Positions 57,888-64,000 of a stretch of 64,000 nt of DNA are shown in pieces; position 1 is the first letter of the stretch; every line of letters starts with the position of its first letter. The position numbers and the translations under genes were made by a program. Origin of the DNA: Reyranella sp. (GTDB lineage: Bacteria > Pseudomonadota > Alphaproteobacteria > Reyranellales > Reyranellaceae). The notes under the pieces are model-generated. The model saw only the letters and a program-made list of their open reading frames with translations, had not been told where the DNA came from and did not search any database. Location: the NCBI RefSeq assembly GCF_030651995.1, contig NZ_JAUSBN010000056.1:44286-108285 (forward strand). The letters run 5' to 3'.

Positions 57888-58541
57888 TCAGGCCCGCGAA
57901 AGGGCGAGTTCGACGCTGCCGAGGCGGATCGAGCGCACCGCGCTGATGTCGCGCGGTCCATGCTCGGGCAGCAGCCGGGCGCCGTCGATGAAGGTCCCGC
58001 CCGGGCTGCCGAGATCCTCGAGCCCCAGGCGATGGCCCGAGAGCATCAGCCGGGCATGGGGCCGGCCGACCGAGGGATCGGGCACGCTGAGATCGGTCGG
58101 CGCGCCGCCCGGGGCGCCTGTCAGCGCATAGGTGCCCGACGGGCCGGCGACCGCGAGCGACACGGTCCCGCCGTTGCCGAGCGTGCCGGAGAGCCGCCAG
58201 CCGCGCGCATCGGGCAGGGCCATCGACGGGCCACCCAGAGCGACCGGCCCGGTCGCCGGCGCGGGCCTGGGCGAAGGCGTGAAGCCATAACCAGCCCCGC
58301 CCCCGGCCGCAGGTTCGTCGCGCGGCCAGCGCATGAAGGCGAAGATCCAGAGGAGGATCAACGGCACGATCGTTCCCACACCGGTCAGCGTGAGCAGGAT
58401 GGCGCCGAGCCCCGTCCAGCCCGGCAGGCCGGCTTTCTCGACGATGCGCCACGCCATCCACGCCGCCAGCACCGTGCCGACCAGCGCGAAGGCGCCGGTC
58501 AGGCCGAAGAAGCTCGTGAGAGCCGCGATTTCCACGCCCAT
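57888..58541 (-). CDS. FHA domain membrane protein
   Basis: A 217-residue protein with two N-terminal membrane helices (FFGLTGAFALVGTVLAAWMAWRIV and LGAILLTLTGVGTIVPLILLWIFAFM). A proline/glycine-rich linker follows, and then a C-terminal FHA phosphothreonine-binding domain. Key FHA residues are in VGRPHARLMLSGHRLGLEDLGSPGGTFIDG, with the usual N of the NGT motif replaced by G. The FHA side is probably cytoplasmic. No kinase gene is near. The next minus-strand gene is 3 bases away. Confidence 0.8.
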   Translation of the reverse strand: MGVEIAALTSFFGLTGAFALVGTVLAAWMAWRIVEKAGLPGWTGLGAILLTLTGVGTIVPLILLWIFAFMRWPRDEPAAGGGAGYGFTPSPRPAPATGPVALGGPSMALPDARGWRLSGTLGNGGTVSLAVAGPSGTYALTGAPGGAPTDLSVPDPSVGRPHARLMLSGHRLGLEDLGSPGGTFIDGARLLPEHGPRDISAVRSIRLGSVELALSRA

Positions 58542-58544
58542 CGG

Positions 58545-58784
58545 CTAGCACCTCGGCGACGCTTCGCCGGCGGGCCAGGTGCTGAAGGCCAGCATGCCCA
58601 TGACGATGAAGGAACCGATGAACGGCACCAGGTGGAAGAGCGACAGCGCCCCGGAGAAGCCGGCCCGCGTGCAGATGCGCCAGGTCGGGATGATGAGGAT
58701 GAGGGACACCAGCACGTAGCTGACCAGCATGAAGGCCACCGTGAGGGAGCCCAGGGCCAGCATCCATGTCACCAGGCTGGCCAT
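58545..58784 (-). CDS. Small membrane protein
   Basis: A 79-residue protein with two predicted helices (LGSLTVAFMLVSYVLVSLILII and LFHLVPFIGSFIVMGMLAF) joined by PTWRICTRAGFSG. The loop resembles KAGLPGWTGLGAILLTL in the FHA protein that follows 3 bases later, suggesting they share an ancestral membrane unit. ATG 58784 is chosen; ATG 58802 overlaps ridA. Function is unknown. Confidence 0.7.
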   Translation of the reverse strand: MASLVTWMLALGSLTVAFMLVSYVLVSLILIIPTWRICTRAGFSGALSLFHLVPFIGSFIVMGMLAFSTWPAGEASPRC

Positions 58785-58788
58785 GACG

Positions 58789-59181
58789 TCAGACGAGGGC
58801 AACGACTTCGATCTCCACCATCACGTCGCGCGGCAGCCGGGCGACTTCCACGGTCGAGCGCGCCGGCGTCGAGCTGCCGAAATATTCAGGCAGCCCGTAG
58901 ACCTCGTTCATGGCCGCGAAGCTGTCCATGCTCTTCAGGAACACCGTCGTCTTCACCGCATGGCCGAGATCGCTGCCCGCCGCCTTCAGCACGGCGCGCA
59001 GGTTCTTCAGCACCTGATGCGTTTGCTCGGCGATGCCGCCCGCGACGATCTCGCCGGTCGCGGGGTCGAGCGGGATCTGGCCGGCGCAGAAGACCAGCCC
59101 GTTGGCCACGACCGCCTGCGAATAGGGGCCGAGCGCCTTGGGGGCGGCGTCGGTCTGAACGACCTTCTTGGCGTGGGCCAT
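58789..59181 (-). CDS. RidA family protein
   Basis: A 130-residue RidA/YjgF protein that hydrolyses reactive enamine and imine intermediates from amino-acid metabolism. Typical parts are [34 protein letters not shown], and [12 protein letters not shown] with the catalytic Arg. The trimer-forming fold is expected. It is divergent from tRNA-Ala with 115 bases between them. Confidence 0.93.
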   Translation of the reverse strand: MAHAKKVVQTDAAPKALGPYSQAVVANGLVFCAGQIPLDPATGEIVAGGIAEQTHQVLKNLRAVLKAAGSDLGHAVKTTVFLKSMDSFAAMNEVYGLPEYFGSSTPARSTVEVARLPRDVMVEIEVVALV

Positions 59182-59296
59182 CGTTTACTCTCCATCGAAA
59201 ATGCGGGTCGAATTGCCGGCCGGACGCTATCACAGGCCGGTTTGCTTGACAGGGGGCCCGGCAACCATTATCCGCGCGGTTCTCCAAGGGTCGGAG

Positions 59297-59372
59297 GGGG
59301 CTGTAGCTCAGCTGGGAGAGCGCCTCGTTCGCAATGAGGAGGTCAGGGGTTCGATCCCCCTCAGCTCCACCA
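59297..59372 (+). tRNA. tRNA-Ala (anticodon CGC)
   Basis: A complete cloverleaf: acceptor GGGGCTG/CAGCTCC, D-arm TAGCTCAGCTGGGAGAGC, anticodon loop TTCGCAA and T-arm GGGGTTCGATCCCCC, with encoded ACCA. Anticodon CGC reads the alanine codon GCG. The next gene starts 80 bases later. Confidence 0.96.
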
Positions 59373-59452
59373 ACCACCCCCGACCCCCTGCCGTTGCCAT
59401 CCGGCCTTCATTCGCTGGCCTGTCGCGGCGCATCACGGCACAATTGCACTCG

Positions 59453-60118
59453 ATGCGCAGACGCAAACGCCCCACCCCGGCAGAACTCGGCCTCACCGCC
59501 GCGGAAGGTCGTATCCTCACGTCGCTGCGCACGCCGCAGCGTGTGCAGGAATACATCACGGCCCTGCCGGCCAATTTCGAGCCGGACGGCGATTGCCTTC
59601 GTTCCGTGCGCGGCGTGCTGCGCCATCGCGAGGCCCACTGCCTCGAGGCGGCGTTCGTGGCGGCCTGCGCGCTGTGGCTGCAGGGCGAGCCGCCCCTGGT
59701 CATGGACCTCACGTCCACGCGCGAGGATGCCGATCACGTCGTCACCCTGTTCCGCCGCGACGGCTGCTGGGGCGCGATCTCCAAGAGCAACCATGTCTGG
59801 CTGCGCTGGCGCGACCCGGTCTATCGCAGCCTGCGCGAGCTCGCGATGTCGTACTTCCACGAGTACTTCGCCAAGGGCCGCAAGACGCTGCGGACCTATT
59901 CGGTCTCGATCGACCTGCGCCGCTTCGCGCCCGACACCTGGATCACCAGTGAAGAGGATTGCTGGGAGGTCGGCGCCGCGCTCGACGATGCGCGCCACTA
60001 CCCGCTGATCAGGCCAGCGCAGAGGCGCTGGTTGATGCCGCCCGACGCAACCGTGCTGCGGGCCGACGACCTCGTCCAATACGAAAGCCGCGACCGCACG
60101 ACGGCGCGCAAATACTGA
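59453..60118 (+). CDS. Hypothetical protein, transglutaminase-like
   Basis: A 221-residue soluble protein. A possible Cys-His-Asp triad can be drawn from Cys63 in EAHCLEAAFVAACALW, His95 in EDADHVVTLF and Asp121 in KSNHVWLRWRDPVYRSLREL. These contexts recall the transglutaminase-like/papain fold. There is no signal peptide. It precedes a secreted protein by 12 bases on the same strand. The family assignment is from pattern only, with moderate confidence; the role is unknown. Confidence 0.7.
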   Translation: MRRRKRPTPAELGLTAAEGRILTSLRTPQRVQEYITALPANFEPDGDCLRSVRGVLRHREAHCLEAAFVAACALWLQGEPPLVMDLTSTREDADHVVTLFRRDGCWGAISKSNHVWLRWRDPVYRSLRELAMSYFHEYFAKGRKTLRTYSVSIDLRRFAPDTWITSEEDCWEVGAALDDARHYPLIRPAQRRWLMPPDATVLRADDLVQYESRDRTTARKY

Positions 60119-60130
60119 AGGGAGCCTGCG

Positions 60131-60790
60131 ATGAAACGACTCCTCTCGATCCTGCTGCTGATGCTGCTGGGCACCGCCACGCCGGCCGCCGCCCAGATCC
60201 CTCCCGAATGGCAGGCCGCCGCCCAGGCCGTGATCGGCGAGCTGGAACGCGACACGCCGCAGGCCGCCAAGCCGTGGACCGGCGCGGAGCTCACGCAAGG
60301 GTGGAACCTCGCGCGCGCCTGGCGGCGGCACAACAACGGCAACATCGAGATCATCCTCGCCGAGTATCTGACGTTCGTGGCGCTCTGCCGCCTCGGCTGC
60401 GCCGGCAGCACGATCGAGGGCCAGGGCTACATATCCGTGGCCGAGCAGGTGAAGGCGCTGATCGCCCAGAATGGCGGGTCCTATGCGCTGGCCTCCAACG
60501 CCCATGCCTGGCTGGCCGGCCTCGCCGATCCGACGGGTGCGGCGCAGAAGAACGTGGCCCTCTGGGGCAAGGATCCCGACGTCCCATCGGCCGACTTCGC
60601 GACCGGCAACCTCTATGCGCTCACCTGGCTGCTGGCGCGCAAGCGACCGACACCCGAGGCACAGGCCGACACCTTCGCCCGCTTCGCGATCCTCGTGCAG
60701 ACCAAGGCCTGGATCGGCCCGCGCTGCCTCGACATCTCGAAAGTCGCCACGGTGCTCGGCGCTCCGCCGCGCATCGAGGCGTGTCGGTAA
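60131..60790 (+). CDS. Hypothetical exported protein
   Basis: A 219-residue protein with a clear signal peptide (MKRLLSILLLMLLGTATPAAAQ). The mature protein is helical, with WNLARAWRRHNNGNIEIILAEYLTFVALCRLGCAGSTIEGQGYISVAEQVKAL and several cysteines that could form disulfides. I do not recognise the family. It is likely co-transcribed with the transglutaminase-like gene 12 bases upstream. Confidence 0.7.
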   Translation: MKRLLSILLLMLLGTATPAAAQIPPEWQAAAQAVIGELERDTPQAAKPWTGAELTQGWNLARAWRRHNNGNIEIILAEYLTFVALCRLGCAGSTIEGQGYISVAEQVKALIAQNGGSYALASNAHAWLAGLADPTGAAQKNVALWGKDPDVPSADFATGNLYALTWLLARKRPTPEAQADTFARFAILVQTKAWIGPRCLDISKVATVLGAPPRIEACR

Positions 60791-60803
60791 AAAACCAGAA
60801 ATA

Positions 60804-60932
60804 GCCGTCGTCTCGACCGAAGCGCCGAAGGCGCGAAGCGGAGAGACCTTCCATCCACCAAATGCCGGCAAATCGTGGAGAGAAGATCTCTCCACTCCGC
60901 CGCACGGCGCGCGGCTCCGGTCGAGATGACGG
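60804..60932. repeat. Palindromic intergenic repeat, family B
   Basis: An imperfect palindrome filling most of the 203-base gap between the exported protein and the diiron gene. The left arm has CCGTCGTCTCGACCGAAGC and GAAGCGGAGAGA. The right arm has TCTCTCCACTCCGC and GCTCCGGTCGAGATGACGGG in inverse order. Confidence 0.75.
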
Positions 60933-60993
60933 GAGAAGGCAAAAGAAAGGGGGCCGCGAGGCCCCCTTCCCGATTCCAACTGCGATCGCTGCG

Positions 60994-62061
60994 CTACTCG
61001 GCGGCGATCTGGTCGTGCACGAACTTCTTGGCGTCGAAGTCCTCGGCGACCTTGAGGTCGTTGCCGATCAGCTTCTCGATGTCGATCTCGGCGTAGCCCA
61101 GCACGCCCATGTCGCCCAGCGCCTTCTGCACCTTCGGCCCGAACAGGCCGATCTCCTTGAGGATCGGCACGATGCGGGTGAAGAGGCGGGTGCGGAACTG
61201 CTGCATGGCGCCCGAATGATAGGCGTGCTCCAGCATCTCCTTCACCGGCAGGCCGGACCGCATCCAGACTTCGCCCTGGTTGAAGCGGTCGCGCATGAAG
61301 TAGAGCGCCTCGACGACGAACTCCTCACGCTCGGCGCGCTCGGCATCGGAGAGGTGCGGATAGTATTCGCGCAACGCCATGCGGCCGAAGGTGACGTGCC
61401 GCGCCTCGTCCTGCATGACATACGCATTCACGGAGCCGGCCAGGTTGTTCTTGGCGGTGTCGCGGATGCGCTGGAAGGCGGCGAGCGCCAGGCCTTCGAT
61501 CAGCACCTGCATGCCGAGATAGGTCATGTCCCAGCGACGGTCGGTCAGCGTCTGCTCGAGCAGGTTCTTCAGCGAGTCCGTGATCGGATAGGCCGACTTG
61601 AACTTCTCGTGGATCAGACGCTTGTAGCTCTCGACGTGGCGGGCCTCGTCCATCACCTGCGTCGCGGCATAGAACTTGGCGTTCATGTCCGGCACGGTGT
61701 TGACGATCTTGGCGGTGGCGATCAGCGCGCCCTGCTCGCCGTGCATGAACTGGCAGATGGAATGGCACTGCAGGTTGAAGCGCAGCCAGTCCTTCTCCTT
61801 GTCGGTCATCTTGTCCCAGAAGGGCGAGCCGTAGATCGGGATCGTCTCGTCGGCCATGCCCATCGGGTTGCCTTCGAACAACTCCTGCGACCAGTCGATA
61901 CGGGTGCTGGTGTCCCACTGCTGCTGCTTGCCCTTCTCATAGAGGTTCAGCAGGTCGGCGGAGCCGTCCTCGTACTCCCAGTTGAAGGCGATCTCGGTCG
62001 CGCCATCGAACTTCCAGTTCGTGATTTCGACCGGCAGCTGGTAAATTTTTTGCGTCGTCAT
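60994..62061 (-). CDS. Ferritin-like diiron protein, putative oxygenase (R2-like superfamily)
   Basis: A 355-residue protein. Two E...ExxH helix pairs give a full diiron site: Glu109 (HGEQGAL), Glu139 and His142 (DEARHVESY), then Glu189 (LIEGLALAAF), Glu219 and His222 (DEARHVTFG). It has no thioredoxin-reducible tail typical of NrdB, so a diiron oxygenase, desaturase or N-oxygenase role is more likely than ribonucleotide reduction. ATG 62061 starts MTTQKIYQLPVEI. It is divergent from a 2Fe-2S flavin reductase gene with 145 bases between, which could supply electrons. Confidence 0.82.
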   Translation of the reverse strand: MTTQKIYQLPVEITNWKFDGATEIAFNWEYEDGSADLLNLYEKGKQQQWDTSTRIDWSQELFEGNPMGMADETIPIYGSPFWDKMTDKEKDWLRFNLQCHSICQFMHGEQGALIATAKIVNTVPDMNAKFYAATQVMDEARHVESYKRLIHEKFKSAYPITDSLKNLLEQTLTDRRWDMTYLGMQVLIEGLALAAFQRIRDTAKNNLAGSVNAYVMQDEARHVTFGRMALREYYPHLSDAERAEREEFVVEALYFMRDRFNQGEVWMRSGLPVKEMLEHAYHSGAMQQFRTRLFTRIVPILKEIGLFGPKVQKALGDMGVLGYAEIDIEKLIGNDLKVAEDFDAKKFVHDQIAAE

Positions 62062-62206
62062 CGGCTCTTGCCTCCTGGCCCTGAACCCTGTCCCATCCCT
62101 TAGGAGCGTCGGAACAATGACGCTCCGCTCATTTTTCTCGGCGGACGCTAGCACAGTCTGCTAGGAGAGTCCGCCCGGAAATCGGGCCTCTGAAGACGAG
62201 TTTTTG

Positions 62207-63226
62207 ATGTCCTATAATCAGCTGCGCATCGCCAAGATCATCCAGGAAACGCCGGACGCCCGCTCCTTCGTCCTCGAGATTCCGCCCGACCTGGCCGAAA
62301 AGTACCGCTACCGTGCCGGCCAGTTCCTGACCTTCCGCGTCCCCCACGCAGACGGCGCCTTCAACCGCTGCTACTCCCTCTCCAGCGCCCCCGAGACCGA
62401 CGGGTTGCCGAAGGTCACGATCAAGCGGGTCGCCGGCGGCAAGGGCTCGAACTGGTTCCACGACTCGGTGAAGGAGGGCGGCACGCTGGAAGTCCTGCCG
62501 CCGGCCGGCCGTTTCGTGCTGGGCGAGGGCGATGCCCCGCTCCTGCTGTTCGGCGGCGGCAGCGGCATCACGCCCATGATGTCGCTGATCAAGAGCGCCC
62601 TCAGGGGACCGCGCCGCATCCGCCTGTTCTACGCCAACCGCGACAGACAATCCGTCATCTTCGACGCCGAGTTCGAGGCGCTCCTGGGGGCCCATCCCGG
62701 CCGGCTGGAAATCGTCCATCATCTCGATTCGACGCAGGGCATCATCAAGCCCGAGGAGATCGTCGCCGCGATGAAGGGCTTCGAGGCGGGCGACGTCTAT
62801 CTCTGCGGCCCTGGCCCGTTCATGAAACTGGTCGAGGAGACGCTGTTCGAACACGGCATGCCGCACGACAAGGTGCGCATCGAGCGGTTCGAGGCCTCGG
62901 GCAACGACGCGGTCCCGATCGAACCCAGCGAGGAAGGCGACGTGATCCCGGGCGAGATCACGATCCATTTCGAGGGCAAGGTGCACAAGGTGGCCTATGC
63001 CAAGGGCCAGACCATCCTCGAGGCCGCGCGTGCGGGCGGGCTCAACCCGCTGTCTTCCTGCGAGGAAGGCTTCTGCGCCTCCTGCGCCGCCAAGCGCATC
63101 AAGGGCAAGGTCATCCTCGCCAAGAACGATATCTATACGCCCGAAGATCTCGCCAATGACTGGATCCTGACCTGCCAGGGCCACTGTTTCGGGGCCGAGG
63201 TCGAGATCACCTACGACGTGGTGTAG
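62207..63226 (+). CDS. Ferredoxin-NAD(P)+ reductase-type oxygenase reductase (FAD, 2Fe-2S)
   Basis: A 339-residue electron-transfer protein. The FAD-binding domain has FNRCYSLSSAPETD, and the NAD(P) domain has LLLFGGGSGITPMMSLIKSA and VYLCGPGPFMKLVEETL. The C-terminal plant-type ferredoxin carries SSCEEGFCASC (C-x4-C-x2-C) and a final Cys in LTCQGH. This is the layout of PaaE, KshB and similar oxygenase reductases. ATG 62207 is preferred over TTG 62204. Divergent pairing with the diiron protein suggests they work together. Confidence 0.9.
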   Translation: MSYNQLRIAKIIQETPDARSFVLEIPPDLAEKYRYRAGQFLTFRVPHADGAFNRCYSLSSAPETDGLPKVTIKRVAGGKGSNWFHDSVKEGGTLEVLPPAGRFVLGEGDAPLLLFGGGSGITPMMSLIKSALRGPRRIRLFYANRDRQSVIFDAEFEALLGAHPGRLEIVHHLDSTQGIIKPEEIVAAMKGFEAGDVYLCGPGPFMKLVEETLFEHGMPHDKVRIERFEASGNDAVPIEPSEEGDVIPGEITIHFEGKVHKVAYAKGQTILEAARAGGLNPLSSCEEGFCASCAAKRIKGKVILAKNDIYTPEDLANDWILTCQGHCFGAEVEITYDVV

Positions 63227-63228
63227 CG

Positions 63229-63843
63229 ATCAGCGCCCGTCCCCTCGCCCAGGCGACCATCCTGACCCTGGTCGCCGGCATCGCCGACGCCGTGGGCTTC
63301 GTCACCATGGGAGGCGTGTTCGCCGCCAACATGACCGGCAACACGGTGCTGGCCGGCATCGACATCGCCAAGGGCAACCATCTCGGCGCCTGGAACCATC
63401 TCACGCCGCTGGTCGCCTTCTTCCCCGGCGCCATGCTCGCCCGCGCGATGCTGCGCCTTTTCAAGGGGCCTGCGGCCGGCATCCTGCTCGAAGCCACGCT
63501 CCTCGCGGCCGTGGGCTTCCTGCCCATTGGGGAGGAAAATGCAGTGATGATCGTCGCTTTCGCGATGGGACTGCAGGCCTCGACGATCACCAGCTTCGCC
63601 GGTCATTCGGTCAGTACCGTCGTCGTCACCAGCACCCTGGCGCGCACCGCCGACGCCGCCGTCGACCGGCTGTGGCGCGGCGCGGCGATCACTCCGCCCT
63701 CGGCGCTGAACACCGGGCTGCTGGCGCTGACCTGGACGGGTTACCTGGTGGGCGCCGTGATCGGCGGGCTTCTGCTGCCGGTACTCGCCTGGCCGCTGCT
63801 CGTGCCGGCCGCGTTGCTGATCCTGATGCTGCCTCTTCTCTGA
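63229..63843 (+). CDS. YoaK/DUF1275 family membrane protein
   Basis: About 204 residues with six or so membrane helices. The family start LTLVAGIADAVGFVTMGGVFAANMTGNTVLAGI is clear, followed by HSVSTVVVTSTLARTADAAVDRLW. The start is problematic: the conserved first helix is open upstream of GTG 63292, but no ATG, GTG or TTG lies in that upstream stretch. The best reading begins at an ATC at 63229, 2 bases after the reductase stop. A standard start would be GTG 63292, losing the first half-helix. Transport role unknown. Confidence 0.75.
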   Translation: MSARPLAQATILTLVAGIADAVGFVTMGGVFAANMTGNTVLAGIDIAKGNHLGAWNHLTPLVAFFPGAMLARAMLRLFKGPAAGILLEATLLAAVGFLPIGEENAVMIVAFAMGLQASTITSFAGHSVSTVVVTSTLARTADAAVDRLWRGAAITPPSALNTGLLALTWTGYLVGAVIGGLLLPVLAWPLLVPAALLILMLPLL

Positions 63844-63908
63844 TTGCTTCCCCATTCAGATGCAGGGCTGTCCGGGGAAAATGACGCGCGACTTCGGATA
63901 GGGGAAAA

Positions 63909-63980
63909 TTGTCATCCCGAGCGCAGCGAGGGACCTTTAGAGCCACCGACAAAGGTCCCTCGCTGCGCTCGGGATGACAA
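63909..63980. repeat. Palindromic intergenic repeat, family C
   Basis: Two perfect 30-base arms (63909-63938 and 63951-63980) surround a 12-base loop. The left arm begins TTGTCATCCCGAGCGCAGCG. It follows the YoaK gene by 65 bases and could form a very stable hairpin in RNA. The remaining bases to the window end show no gene. Confidence 0.9.
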
Positions 63981-64000
63981 AGTGCGTACAAATAGGGCCG

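Noticed and set aside
60994..62061. Calling the diiron protein ribonucleotide reductase NrdB
   Set aside because: No nrdA is adjacent and the ligand contexts (two DEARHV motifs) differ from class Ia R2.
62207..63226. Reading the reductase as phenylacetate-CoA oxygenase PaaE
   Set aside because: No paaABCD genes are nearby, so only the general oxygenase-reductase class is claimed.

Overview
The window is 64 kb of high-GC, densely packed bacterial chromosome. Gene content and style point to an alphaproteobacterium: the PII/AmtB/TorF block, a C-P lyase locus with a DUF1045 protein, a UbiH-family hydroxylase, and YggT/DUF167/FolD order. A Rhodospirillales- or Reyranella-like lineage would fit, but I cannot prove genus from the sequence. 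No rRNA, CRISPR array, phage or transposase gene was seen. No gene-free stretch exceeds about 300 bases, unless the doubtful 72-aa ORF at 40735-40953 is discarded.

Layout: (1) 1-3.2 kb: the 5' part of ftsK running off the left edge, behind a succinyldiaminopimelate-type aminotransferase. (2) 3.3-6.6 kb: a nitrogen block, PII-amtB-PII on the minus strand, divergent from a TorF-like porin, with back-to-back sigma-54 promoters between them. (3) 6.7-11.8 kb: a UbiH-family hydroxylase, a small membrane protein, an MFS transporter, a COG0523 metal GTPase and a WD40 protein. (4) 11.8-19.3 kb: a same-strand accessory cluster holding an unknown protein, a zinc-ribbon/adenylate cyclase/AAA/TPR signalling protein, a Crp-like regulator, a haem peroxidase and a lipoprotein, with a CRP-type operator in front of the peroxidase. 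(5) 19.4-24.3 kb: a Bcr/CflA exporter, moeB, a DsrE protein, a PfkB kinase and an AmpG-like permease. (6) 24.4-42.4 kb: a phosphorus supercluster of pstSCAB-phoU-phoB, phnGHIJKLMN, phnCDEE plus DUF1045, and phoR. Strong Pho boxes precede pstS and phnC. (7) 42.4-52.9 kb: rhomboid protease, argG, two methyltransferases, rlmN, a SpoU methyltransferase, an EamA permease, a 2-hydroxyacid dehydrogenase, a TauD-type dioxygenase, panC and tRNA-Gly. (8) 53-64 kb: a ProX-type deacylase, a ZnuA-like protein with a Zur-type operator touching its start codon, a GSCFA-TPR protein, folD/DUF167/yggT, an FHA protein, RidA, tRNA-Ala, two unknowns, a divergent diiron protein/ferredoxin-reductase pair and a YoaK-family protein.

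How the parts work together: the Pho region is an almost complete response to phosphate starvation. Pst imports phosphate and PhoU/PhoR/PhoB sense it. PhnCDE imports phosphonates and PhnG-N cleave the C-P bond. The nitrogen block couples ammonium uptake to PII signalling under RpoN. The most promising little-described system is the 11.8-19.3 kb cluster. It reads as a self-contained circuit in which a large cyclase makes cAMP, a Crp-like protein binds it, and the adjacent haem peroxidase and lipoprotein are the output. Three families of intergenic palindromic repeats are scattered through the right half.
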